DNA from: Candolleomyces eurysporus
Taxonomy: Eukaryota; Basidiomycota; Agaricomycetes; Agaricales; Psathyrellaceae
DNA length: 64,000 bases
Assembly: GCA_027579435.1 (NCBI GenBank)
Contig: JANBPK010001481.1
Span: 26,278 to 90,277 of the forward strand
Direction: 5' to 3'
Shown: positions 45,974 to 57,599 of the stretch, piece after piece
How positions within the stretch are numbered: position 1 is the first letter of the stretch
Layout: every line of letters begins with the position of its first letter
Notes under the pieces: model-generated
Told to the model about the DNA's origin: nothing
The model's input: the letters and a program-made list of their open reading frames with translations, nothing else
The model's database searches: none
Translations under genes and position numbers: made by a program

Positions 45974-48288
45974 CTATCGAAGAATCCCAGATTGACGCAG
46001 GACTTCAAGTATATGGTAAAGACATTGCTCCTGTGGGCTGGCCGCACTATTGCATGGTACAACAGAAGGCTGAAAATTCGGTGCTGCGTCAAGTCCAAGT
46101 AGTCAATTTCGATGATGACTGGCACGAGCCCAAAGCACTACGTACCATGTGCAGAGGTAGAAAGGTTGGCCGTTTCGCTATTGATAAACGTTGCTTGATG
46201 GATGACGAAGTGGTGTGCATTAGCGAAGGACGACACTCCTCGCCTCTTGGTTCTCAACCTGGGCGTGAGCACATGCTTCAATTTTTCCAATTGCATCGCT
46301 TCTTCTTTTCCTTTGTCCTCCTTTGCCGGCTCTTCAGAATCCACCACTTCCGGAAGGACCTCCTCTTTTCGCCATCCAGGCTCTATTGCTGGAGGATCCT
46401 CTTTTGGTCCTGGTAGATGGACGTCCATGGCAGCATCCTCCTCATTATCGCTTTCCGCGTTATCAACGTCAGCGAGCTTCCCCTCTCCTTGAGACCCCCT
46501 ATCTACGAGGACGACCATCTCCGTCATGTCCCCACCGAGCATCTCCAAAGAGAGCTTGCGCAACATATCCAACGAGTGCTGTATATTCTCGAGTTCGTTC
46601 TGGAAGTGTGGTTTGTCATCCTCTTTGATCTTCGAGAGCTCATCTTCGAACCACTATGTGTTGAGTTGGACAAGGATTCCGATTTCCTGGTCGATTCGCG
46701 ATTGAAGAGTGGCTTTCCACTTTTTTGTGAATTCGTGTACCGGAACAGCTTGCATTGCCCTGTCCCGTTCTTCGCATTCAATTTGGGCCATCTCTTCGGG
46801 GCTCTGCTTGTCTACCTGTTGATCAGGCTGTTGGGACTCCAACGCTTCACTGTGCTGTCTCTCCAGTTCACGCTGCTCCTCCTGCGCCTTTCTTTCCGCC
46901 GCCTCCTGGTGAGTAAGCTCTTCGGCCTGCCCCTCCACCAGTCGCTTGGATTCCGCCTTTTGCGCTAGCCTCGGCGCATTCTCTGCTTTCCCTCCAGCTC
47001 CCTCCAACTCATGCAACATCTTCTCGGTCTTTCTATTCTTCCCCTCTTGCTCTCCTTGCGAATCTCGTTGCTTCTCCCACTCCTTCTCCCGTCCCCTCTC
47101 CAGCTCATGCTCATGCCGCTTCTGCTTATCTCTTTGTTGCATCACCCTCTTCTTCTGCCCAGCCCCCCTTTTCACTGAGCCATGCAACCTTTCTCGAGGA
47201 CCCCGAATCCTCGGAGGTGGTGTCAAAGTAGCTTGCCCTTCCACACCTGTTGGGAGTGAATGCACCATATTGCGTTGCTCTACGGTTGACGTCGGATCGA
47301 TAGGTCTTGGTGATCTCGGGGTCAAAGATGTCAAAGAGGCTAGCAGTGACAATGATCCTGGCATTTGGAAAGGACGATTCGGCGAGGTTGAGCTCGTCCG
47401 AGTGCTGCCCAATCCTCCCGATTGACTGTTTTCTGCCTCTGCCGTTTGCTGGATCCCTTTCTGCATCGGCGTGTGTTCTCTCTCGTTCTCAAGACGGTGT
47501 ACCTCCTGCTCTTCCCTCCTGATCCTTTCCGATCGTTCTTCCTCCTCTCTCGCTCTCTTTATCCGCTCCACCTCCTGCTCCCCCTCCCTTTCTGCCCTCT
47601 GACGCTCCGCTTCTTTAATCATTCTCTTCTCCTCAATTTCAAACGCTCTCCTCCTCAAACTCTCATCCCGAGATTGATCATTGCGTGCCGAGAAACCGGT
47701 CGAAGTACCAGATGAACGAGGCGGTGGTGGGAGCACGTTAGGAGGCGTGGGCGAGATTCGGCTCTGGGGCGCAATCAGCATGGGTCTCCGGGTCGTCTGC
47801 GCTGGCTTAATCTCCGGGTTCGGTACAATCTGTGATAGCTGTTCTAGTTCTGCTACTTGCTCCGTTGAGCCTGCATCTACAGTATGTGAGAATACAGGCG
47901 TGGTCCCATTGCCCGACTGCTTAATGTGCTGATAAGCAATCTCCATCTCCTCCAATAAGTTTGTTTCCAAAGACAACCATGCAGCCCGCCTGCGCTTCTG
48001 GCGTTCCATGCCCAGCTCCCCCAAATACTGCTCCTTGGCCAATTTGCGTATGCTGTCCATGGTGTCCGCATAGTCGGCCAGGAGTTGGTCGCTATCTTCA
48101 GGATTGAGGCTTATGCAAATTTCGCGAAGGTGGCCGGCTTCCTTGGCCATCTCAGCAAACGCATCCTCGACTCTCTTTTCGAGATCGAGCTTCCATTCGT
48201 TGCTCGGTTCGAGATCGATCATATCGACACTTGGGGTTCCTGTTGCCGCCTGGCCATGTTGAGACGCCGTTGATGAAAATGCTAGCAT
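45974..48288 (-). pseudogene. Coiled-coil paralogue 3 with in-frame stop; C-terminal NLR-type motif
   Basis: Exons 48288-46146 and 46083-45974 (62-nt intron) give a 751-codon frame interrupted by one TAG at 46656-46654. Paralogue 4 has Gln there (NTQWFKEN against NT-stop-WFED), so a CAG to TAG change explains it. N-terminal region: DMIDLEPSNEWKLDLEKRVE. A Glu/Arg coiled coil follows, then the second unit KKWKATLQSRIDQEIGILVQ. After the stop the frame continues through LRKLSLEMLGGDMTEMVVLV to the tail FANAHHFVIHQATFINSETA, then a last exon ending YHILEVLRQSGILR. The tail motif resembles the N-terminus of the NB-ARC protein. A truncated product of about 544 residues could still be made, or the gene may be dead. 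Confidence 0.72.
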
Positions 48289-48899
48289 CTAATAGGTGAA
48301 GAATGAAGCAGCAGTGGTGCGAATACTCTAGTCGTTCGAGACGGTGATGGATGGAAGAGGTTGAGGTGTGTTCTTGCTGCTGGAACAGGCACAAACTAAA
48401 GTTGTTGCAAGTAAGCCGTGAACGAGGCGGCCTTGTCCGGGTAGGAAAATATTGAAAGGATGAAACAAGGATCGACGTATTTAAAGGTGATGGTGAGAAA
48501 CCGAGGACAATAATGCCAGATTTGCTGTATGTATGCACCCCTGGGCGCTCATCGTTTACGATGAAACACCTCATGCTTGGGCAGACAGAATTTTTCATAT
48601 TGTCTGATACACGTGGTTGCCATAGCTGTGGCGCTTGAGAGCATGCAGGTATCAGAGCTGAACGTTGAAGACGACCGTATCAAGTCATGGTCAGTAAAAG
48701 CAAAGAGAATCGTGACCATCATAACTTCGATTGTGCTAATATCAGACACGGGTCGAAAAGAGCAATAGCGACTCGCAAAGGTACAGCAGACGTAAAGCTA
48801 ATACGAACGCAATTCGTACCCGTCATTAAGTTGAGAGGATGTCCCTGAGGACAAGTTTCTCAAAGCGTCTGAATTGTGGGAGAAGGATGGTGATCATCA

Positions 48900-49016
48900 A
48901 GCGCATACGGTGACATCGCCATGAAGAGGAACTGAGCGGCATGTATCCCACTCTCTTGCAACTTCTACGCACCGATTCATATGCAAGGTATCGAAAGACC
49001 GCTTACACCGAGGCCC
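48900..49016 (+). pseudogene. Relic of a DUF6533-type gene start
   Basis: GGTGACATCGCCATGAAGAG and the following sequence resemble exon 1 of the DUF6533 gene near 58625-58675 (GDIVIKRN against GDIAMKRN-stop). About 70 nt later, TTCATATGCAAGGTATCG (SYARYRKTAYTEARF) resembles 60395-60440 (SYARYWMTTYAEARV). Too short and broken to be functional. Confidence 0.45.
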
Positions 49017-49019
49017 GAT

Positions 49020-49340
49020 TTGCTTCTTTGTCTGCTTCTTTGCTCCTATCGGCGGAGGTGCAGCCTTCTATACAGCAGAAGTCAGTTTGGGCGCCTTTAG
49101 CAGCTGCAACCGTCACACGTCTCGCTTTCGCGGTCTGCGCTGAACTCTTTGTGGGGGTGTTACAGTCTGAACAGGCGCAGGTCCAGTTTTCATTTTCCTT
49201 GTCGTCGCAACCGGGCCCGCTGGCTGATGTTGCTGAGACATCGGAGGCTGGCGCTGGAGCCACCCTCCGCTCTCCTCTTCCTCGCCCTCGCCCTCAGAAT
49301 CTTTGGCTAGATCATTCCCTCTCATTTCATTCGACCCAGA
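49020..49340 (-). pseudogene. Fragment of the 63-kb low-complexity gene
   Basis: In two frames the minus strand reads KMKTGPAPVQTVTPPQ and SAQTAKARRVTVAAAKGA, matching KMKTGPGTVQTATPPQ and SAQTAKARRAAAAAAAKA at the visible start of the gene at 62-64 kb. Upstream it adds EGEGEEEESGGWLQRQPPMS, which may show what the parent encodes beyond the window edge. The frame changes within the fragment and it ends soon after, so it is a broken partial copy. Confidence 0.6.
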
Positions 49341-49352
49341 ACGTATCCTCAA

Positions 49353-49915
49353 CTGGCATGAGGCTTGATCCACGAGTCTGCTGTTGAAAGCTGCGGGCTC
49401 AGAGGAAATAATGCGCACAGCGCAGATACAGTTGGTGGTACAGCCTGGGATCCGAAGCACGTATTCCAAGTCTGATTGTTGAGGCCAGTGCATAGAACGT
49501 ACGGTGAGCCACAATCCAATCAAGGGCTGTAAAGTGGTTATCAAGTCCGATAGGCTTCATTGAATAAAACACCGTTGGTATCATATGCTCGAATTTATCT
49601 GGGGTCGGCCATAACGCAATGCACGTATGTAGGAAATCGGTTGCTCGTGTATTCGTGTATGCCTTTGTTTCATCTTGACGGTGTTACCAAGCTCCAGTTG
49701 TCACCCACGCCCAGGGTTGGATAAAACCTCAACGTTCAACGTTTCACGGCTCCCGATCTTGTTGAGTGTATACAAAAAAAAACAGGTGAGAAATTTATAA
49801 CTCCGGTGTCTAGCCTGACTGACTTTGCCGCGGCTCGGATATCGAGCCCTTGTTCGAACCGAGGTGCCCGTGCTCTTCCGACTCCATTGCGATGTTCAAA
49901 ATAACTTTTATTCGT
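49353..49915. repeat. Direct repeat, copy 2 (about 0.56 kb)
   Basis: Matches 45075-45700 in the same orientation with small indels. The copy lies 5' of paralogue 3, separated from it by the gene fragments at 48.9-49.34 kb. Confidence 0.8.
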
Positions 49916-51095
49916 CAGGCCAAAGTCAAAGCACAATTTTGGCGAGTATAAATACTCTTAATCCCACCGCGAGCACTCACCAATCAACATTATGTTTGCC
50001 CCAGCCGTATCTTCCATTCTTGCCTGCGGGTTATGCCACAGCTGATGAGTCCTTTTAGGGTCTATAAGGGAAAAGCAGAAAGGTTCTATTTGCCAAACAG
50101 TGAGTGCTCCATTTTTCGTTCTCGCTCCGAGCGGGTTCCAAGGGAGTCGACGCATGGGACGAGGTGCTTATGGCATACTGTTGACTCGACCCAGTCGACA
50201 GAGCTGGACCGGGTACACTCGTTCCATTACGCTCTACGGTATTACCTGACCTTCCCCTTGAAACTGCTCCATCCATACAGTTCATAGCTGCAGATTTTGC
50301 ACCGCCTATCCTTCTACTGGTGCTGTGGTACTTACCCTGGTCGGGCCTCTTTCTTGCAACACAGACCCTCTGGCTGGCTTTGCCATCAACTAGATATTAA
50401 CCTGGAGTCAAGGCTTGATGCTCTGGAAAAGATTGTCCCCTANTTTTTTTGCTTCTTTGGCGGGTTACCCCTTAGGTTGGGTAATTACCGACATCTGGAT
50501 GACTGCCTCAACGCCTTTCCGTGGAATATACTTGCCCAGAGAATGCACCGTATACTACGCCCCACATTCACATTCGAAAGATCTAGGAATGAGATACTGG
50601 CTCTACTTGCTCCGGACAACTTGAAGGGTTAACCAAATTCGTCAATGTCTGGACAGAGGCATAGATTATCATCAACGTCCCCCAAACTGCCTATAAAAGT
50701 CATTAACGAGATACTTGACGAGATGGTCGGACTTTCCAGTGCTCTGCATTCTAGGTGAGAGGTTACTGGTACCGCACCCACGCGTCTGTGACGTACTTTG
50801 CATTCAAGATCGAGCACGCAAGGAGATTAGAGACCCTCCCGTCTCTCTATTCTCCTTGCGCCCTGTCCATACACTGCACCGTGTACTTGTTTTGTGCTCA
50901 GGGTCCGCATCAACCCACTGGTGAACTGCGAAATGGCGCTGATATTTGTGATACATTCTCTGGGAGATATGCTGTCCGACAGTGACACGGAGTAGCCAAA
51001 CAAATCTAGGGAGGCTGAAATCTGGTATAAGTACGATATGTGTCAGGCTTCAAGCTTATTCAATTTCTTCACCAACAAGCCATCCTCGAAGCGGC
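49916..51095. other. Intergenic region with possible membrane-protein traces
   Basis: No intact gene. Hydrophobic segments on the plus strand near 50290-50370 (PPILLLVLWYLPWSGLFLAT in one frame) and 50465-50510 (PLGWVITDIWMTAS) look like decayed membrane-protein sequence. An N precedes a T-run near 50443. The 3' part holds the GMC gene promoter. Confidence 0.3.
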
Positions 51096-53474
51096 ATGGC
51101 GTCTCTTTCTCTTCGATTCTCTCTGCTTCTAACTGCATTACTTCCCCTCACGCTCACTAGCGTTGGTGGGGTCGTCTTACCACGAACTCCTGCTGAGGTT
51201 TATGATTATATCGTTGTTGGAGGTGCGTTGAGATATTGAACATCGGCGATTTTTCCTGACACAATATTTGGCACCCTTCAGGCGGCTCTGCTGGCTCCGT
51301 AGTCGCTAGCAGGCTCAGCGAGAACCGTAGCGTCTCCGTTTTGCTCATCGAAGGCGGTCCAAGGTCAGCACATAGCTCTATTTTACAAATGCAATGTTTC
51401 GATTGACGAAACGTGAACTCCAGCAATGAAGGCGTTACGAACTCAATCATTCCCTACGTCTACCCGCGTTTGTATGGCACTACGTATGATTGGAACTTCA
51501 CCACTGTTCCTCAGTCTGGTTTGAACGGGAGAGTTACTCCATACTTGCGTGGACATATTCTTGGCGGATCAAGCTCTATCAGTATGTTTTTCCGGTTTAT
51601 TTCGTTAGGTGAAGTGAACTAGTTTCCCATGATTTTTACGCAATAGATGGTATGACTCTACACCGTGCACCAGCTGCCGACTGGGACCAGATAGCCTCCT
51701 TTACCGGCGATTCAAGTTTCTCCTGGAATAACATCATTCAGTATATCCAAAAGGTACGAATGTTTGTTTCGGGACGATTAAGGCTGCTATGACGAGCTTC
51801 TTCTCAATTCAATCACAGAATGAAGCTTTCAAACGTCCTGAAGGATCCCGGTTCGACAACGCGTACGATCCCGCTGTGCACGGATTCAAAGGTCCTATTG
51901 GTAGTTCTCTGGTCGAAGACGACATTTGGATTACAGAACCCACACTCACAGCCGCAGAGGAAATCGGCATACCTCACAGTCGCGATGTGAACGGCGGTCA
52001 ACCTTTGGGTGCCAGCTGGCAACAGTTTACAGTCAAGGATGGCGCGAGGTCAAGCGCGGCAACCGCGTATGTTAACAAACAAGACAAGGTCAGAAGCAAT
52101 TTGCATGTTTTGTTGAACTCCAAGGTGTCGAGGGTCTTGCCTCGACCTGGGAGTAATACGACTTCTGGGCCATTACACTTCACGACGGTCGAATACACGG
52201 ATGGGAATGGAAGTACGTATCCACTTGAGTGCTCTTCTTGGTGGTGATTGCTTTGTTTGCTGACCGGAACTGCGTTTAGATACTCAGACTGCGGTAGCCT
52301 CTCGCGAGATCATCATTAGTACAGGTGTCATAGCTACCCCCGGTCTCCTCATGAGAAGTGGACTTGGACCTCGGGCTCAACTCCAAGCTGCTGGTATCAC
52401 AACCCTCCTCGACATCCCCGCTGTTGGCCAGTGTGCGTATCACTCAACGCCTTGCTGCATCTTTGGTTAATTTGACTCATCATGCCATTCAACGCTTGTA
52501 GACCTTCAAGATCGTTGTAGTCTCTCAGCTATCTGGAGCGTCAACAACACCGACACGGACGATAACATTGACAGGAATTTGACCTACTTCAACGAGCTCT
52601 TGCAAGAATGGAACGACCACCGTACAGGACGACTTACGCAGACAGGCTACAGGCACATATTATGGGCTCGTGTTCCTGAAGATGCTCCCATCTTGAGCAC
52701 GATTGAAGATCCAAGCTCCGGACCCACCTGCCCCCATTATGAGATCTACCCAACTGTGAGTATTTGCTCCCTACCCCTCGCTGCAAGCTCTCCTGCTGAC
52801 AAGGAGCGTTTTGCATATAGAACAAATGGGCCGGTACTTCCCCTCGTCCAGAGACCGGTAACTTTGTCACGATGAGCATCTTCGTGTCTGCAAGTAACGT
52901 CCGTGAGTAACCATCCATAGATTCACTCCTTTACCGCGAAGCACCACGACTCATCTCTTGTTTTCACCCCATAAGGTGGTTCCGTCACCCTCGACGCCTC
53001 CAACCCAATGAACCCTATCATCGACCCCAAGTACCTCGGAAGCGACTGGGATACGTACGTTATGCGTACTGCTGTTCGTAGGGCCGCCGAGTACATGAAC
53101 GCTCCGGCATGGAGGAGGTGGAACGCTACTCCCGTCTTCGACCCTTCCATCCTCGACAACGATGATGCTTTGGACCAGTGGATCCAAACTAACGCTGTCG
53201 GAGGTAAGTTTATTCATACTCCCCGGTGCCGACCTCGGACCTAGCTCAATGACACCCACCTACAGGCGTCCATGCTGTTGGAAGTGCTCGAATGGGTCCA
53301 CCTAACAGTCCTCCTGGTACAGACGTCGTTGGACCCGATTTCCGTGTGAAGGGTGTTAGGGGGCTTAGGATTGTTGATACCTCGGTCTTCCCATTCGTTA
53401 TGAATGCCCACACGATGGGTCCGACGTACATCATGGCTGAGAAGGCGGCTGATCTCATCAAGACTGGGCTGTAG
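51096..53474 (+). CDS. GMC oxidoreductase, aryl-alcohol-oxidase-like
   Basis: Secreted FAD enzyme of the glucose-methanol-choline family, probably an AA3_2-type alcohol oxidase supplying H2O2. Ten exons (51096-51222, 51282-51363, 51424-51581, 51647-51753, 51819-52212, 52280-52432, 52502-52755, 52821-52902, 52976-53203, 53266-53474) join to 597 residues, normal for the group. A signal peptide (about residues 1-25) precedes the ADP-binding motif YDYIVVGGGSAGSVVASRLS. GMC signatures: LRGHILGGSSSINGM and ISTGVIATPGLLMRSGLGP. The C-terminus carries GGVHAVGSARMGP and MNAHTMGPTYIMAEKAADLI, with the two expected active-site histidines. It sits between two coiled-coil paralogues on the opposite strand. 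The AA9 gene at 1 kb could use such an oxidase in lignocellulose decay, but that link is inference. Confidence 0.95.
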
Positions 53475-54099
53475 ACGTTGGGCTCGAAGACTACGTATTC
53501 GATCGCGGGTTCTGCTCGTATGAGCGTAGAGTCCCTCAAGTATGTATCCTATAATTGAATTATCAGTACCTTTTCTTTGTTGGTACACGGTACAGTAGAT
53601 ACACCTCCATTAATTGATGCTGTTTCACTTAGAATTTGGTTACTCCTGATCTTCATCTCTGATGCGACATTCGATGCATATCGTGAGGGTATATAAATCA
53701 ACTGTAAATACATCGATTTTTGAAGGACGTCTTCAATCGGCCATCTACCTGGTCACAACAAAGATGGTTTGAGTCGTGGCTCAGAGTTCTTCACCAGGTT
53801 CACGACACGGCCACTGGGCCAGCCCCCGGCTCCAGAAGCAGGAAGGTGTGCTACGGGACTACTGCAAATCGTATCGAACCTCACCGCGGTCTCACCACTG
53901 GGTCCGTCACTCTCTCCTCTCACCCAAACGATGGCATCGACGTTGGTGTTGTTCATAAGCTTCTGATCGGCGGTAGACCGTTTACCGAAACCAGGGTTCC
54001 TGATACCGCACCACCGACCCTACTCCGTCCTGATACCCACCTTTCTGGACTACCCTGGTCGACAATCAAGTGAGCAATTTATATGTTGTCGGACTTCTG
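53475..54099. other. Intergenic region
   Basis: No supported gene; 3' flanks of the GMC gene and of paralogue 4, which converge here. Confidence 0.4.
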
Positions 54100-57000
54100 C
54101 TATTGAGGAGAGCGACAGTTGAGCAGAGCTTCAATTATCTGGGAAAGTCTCCACTCGCGCTGAGAGCTGGCCGCTGCGCTGTTGGAATGTACCGCAGGGG
54201 TTTGAGCATTCGGTGCTATCGAGTGTCCCAAGAATGGTCAATTCCAACGATGAATGCGGAGCACGAGCTCAAAGGTTTCACATACCGTGTATTGGGGTAG
54301 ATATGTTTGCTGTTTCGCTGTTGATAAATGTTGCATGATGGATGACAAAGTGGTGTGCATTGGCAAGGGGCGACACTCTTTGTCCGCCGCCCCTGGGTTT
54401 CGACGCGAATGCGTTCTTCGATGGATCCAACGGCATCACTTCTCCATTGCCAGTGTCTTCCATTGCTGGTTCTTCGGTATTCTTTGTTGGTTCGTCGGTA
54501 TTCTTTGTTGGTTCTTCGGCATCCTCTGTTGGTTCTTTGATATCCTTTGCTGGTCCTTCCACATCCTTCTCCAGTCTTTCATCATTCCTTGCTGGTGCTT
54601 CAGCATCCGTCCCCGGTTCTATCCCAGGTGATGTAGAATCCTCCTCTGTGCGCCCTGGATCAATTGCTGGGGGTTCCTTCTTTGGTCCTGGTGCTTGGAC
54701 ACACATTACTGCACCCTCCTCCTTGTACTCTCCTCCAGCTTCCTTTGCAATATCAACGGTAATAGCCTCCCCTTCTCCTTTAGATTCCCTTTCGACTAGT
54801 ATAACCATCTCTGCCACGTCCCCGTTGAGCATCTCCAGGGTAAGGCTGCGTAACACATTCAACGAGCATCTTATGTTCTCGAGTTCAGTCTGGAGGTGTC
54901 GTCGTTCACCCTCTTTGGCCTTCGAGACGTTCTCTTTGAACCACTGTGTGTTGCGTTGTATGAGAACTCCAATTTCCTCGTCGATTCGCGATTTGAGAGT
55001 GGCCTTCCATTGATTTGTGAGTTCAAGCACCGGAACATTTACGCCATTCTGTTCTCCGCGTTCAAGTTGGACCGTGGCCGCCGGCATCTCCTCGTTCTGC
55101 TCCTCTTTCCGTTGAGCAGGTTGGGGCTCTGAAGGTTGTTTGTGCTGCCCCTCCACTTCACAATGCTCCGCCGGCAGTTCACTCTCCAGTTTATCTGCCT
55201 CCTCCGTCTGATGGTCAAGTTTACTGGACTCAGGCTGTGCTTCTGTCAGCTGCTTGGATTCAGCCTGCAAAGCTAGCTTCGGTGCGTCCTCTACTTTCTC
55301 TCCAGCTCCCGTCAACGGCTGTAACGACTTCTCGGTCTCTCTATTCTCCCGCTCCTGCTCCCCAGGCACTTGAGCCTCCAATTGTTCCTTCTCCTTTTCT
55401 CTCGGCGGCTCTATTTCCTGCTCTCGCTCGGTTTCTCTTCTCTCAGGTTCCCTTCCTTGCCCCGGTCCCTGTTCCCTCTCTAGCTCACGCTCAGGTTGCT
55501 TGTCTCTCTCTCCTTCTTGAGCCACCCTAGGCTTCTTCTGCTCACTCTCCCCTTTCAAGCGGTGTAATTCTCGTGGATCCAGTATCTTGGGAGGTGGGGG
55601 CGAGGCAACTTTCCCTTTAACACTTCCCGTTGGAGGTGAATACGCCGTATTATGCTGCTCCACAGTTGATGGGCGATTGATAGACCTTGATGACAACAAG
55701 GTCGAAGGGGCTGGTCGTGTTGACATTACTGGCATTCGGGAAGAGTAATAAGATAAAGCTGAGATCTTCCGAGAGTTATCAAATTCGTTTGCTGCTTCTC
55801 CCAGCTGTGGACGCATGACCGCAGGTCGTTTACAATCGAGTCCTTGCGGGGCCTCTTTCTGCATCTGCTTGTGTTTGCTTTCCTCATTGAGACGACGTGC
55901 TTCCTCCTGTTCCTTCCTTTCCTTCCTTAGCCTCACAGACCACTCCTCTCTTGCTCCATTCGCGTTATTCGATTCGAGATTGGTAATATCGACGCTAGCC
56001 GCACACAGCGGGGCTGCTTGATGCACCTTCCTCAACCGTCGTCGCTCCCTCTCTTCGTCAGGACGTCGTGATTCCTGTTCCCTCTTGATCCTTCCCAGCC
56101 GGATTTCCTCTTCTTTCACTCCTTTTCTGTGCTCCATGTCCCTCTCTCTCTCCTTTTCTGCCCTCTGACGCTCGGTCTCTCCACTCTTTCTCTTCTCCTC
56201 GATCTCAGAAGCTCTGCTGAACGACTGATCTTCAACCGGCCGCCGCATCTGGCCAAATTGAGCACTGTGCCGGTAAGGATTCCTGGATTCGTCTGCATGC
56301 AGCGTAGGCTGAGCAGCGAGGGGTCTTCCACTGCCCATGGTAACCGAAGAATCCATACCACCCAACGCTACACGCGGAGTCTTCGATGTTGCTGCCCCCC
56401 ATTCCCGATCTTTTCTATCCAAAGGACCGTTCTCGTTATTGTAATCCCTACGGTAGTATGAATGTCCTCGTATCGGTGTGGTAGGGACCCGTTGGCTACT
56501 TGCCGAAGCGGATGGCCGAGGCGGTGGTGGAGGCATATTCGGAGGTAGGGGTGGGATCTCGTATCTGGGCAGGAATGGTACGGCGCCCGTCTGCACTGCT
56601 GTTGGCTCCGGGACCGTCTGTTGCAATAGTCTGGACTCTGCTGCTTGTTCCTGTGGCCCTCTGTATGCGGCATCGAGGGCCCAATCAGGCACAGGCTCCC
56701 CCTCTGACTGCATGATCTGGTGATAGATCAACTCTTGCTCCTCCCTCAGCAACGGATCCATGCAGTTGATTCGAGAAGAAATCCCCATAGCCCAACTGCG
56801 CTCCTCGCGCTCCAATTCCAACTCTTCCCAGAACTCCTCCACAGCCAATCTATGCAGATTGTCCATGATGCTCCGATGGTCAGCGAGGAGAATATCCCTA
56901 GTTTCAGGATTGCGTCGTATGTTTTCTTGAAGCTGGTTTTTGGCATCCTTGACCACGAATGCAAGCTCGCCCTGGATTCTCTTTAGGAGATCGTTCTTCC

Positions 57001-57106
57001 AGTTGTCGCTTGGTTCGACATCGGTCATATCGACACCGGCTGCATTCGTTGGGAATCCCGTTGTCGCCCGGCCAGATTGAGATGTCGTCGGCAACGAAGC
57101 TTGCAT
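54100..57106 (-). CDS. Coiled-coil paralogue 4 with C-terminal NLR-type motif
   Basis: Intact relative of paralogue 3. Exons 57106-54286 and 54215-54100 (70-nt intron) give 978 residues. N-terminal family region: DMTDVEPSDNWKNDLLKRIQ and EELIYHQIMQSE-like sequence. A Pro-rich region, long charged coiled coils and the second unit NQWKATLKSRIDEEIGVLIQ follow, with TQWFKENVSKAKEGERRHLQ. Near the C-terminus is a short acidic repeat (EEPTKNTDEPTKNTEEP). The tail is LANAHHFVIHHATFINSETA, then a GTATGT donor at the same place as in paralogue 3. The last exon encodes APNAQTPAVHSNSAA and a short helical end (LSQIIEALLNCRSPQ). The tail motif matches the N-terminal motif of the NB-ARC protein. Function unknown. 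Confidence 0.8.
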
Positions 57107-57599
57107 CTAAAAGATAAAGAGGGAAGGGCAGTGGTACGGACACTAGTTCANGGGGGGACACAAGCCGTTCGAGACGTTGATCTGGAATCAGCCGGCTTGC
57201 TTGCTGGACCTGATAATCCTAATCAGGGATCGATGGAAACGAAGGAAACGAAGCTTCGAGTATCAATAATACCTACAGTGTTGTATAGACAACCTTACAC
57301 GCCACTGGCCGCTCACTGTCTAATGAAACGCCCCGTGCTCGGGCAGACAGGTGTCGTTTATGTTGTTTGATACACGAGGTGTTTGACGTACATGATTGTG
57401 ATGCCCAAGAGTGCTCAGGTGGGCTGAACGTTGAAGATCACGATATTATGAGTCATTCTTCGAAGAAAGGCTTAGCGAACGCCTTATATTCTCGCTTTGA
57501 AGGTGTTCGTCCTCTCTTTGCGGAGAACTCGTCGACGAATGAAGGGGCGGAAGGTTCGTGGCGATGACTTTGGATCCAGCAAGATATAGGGGCGTGCGA

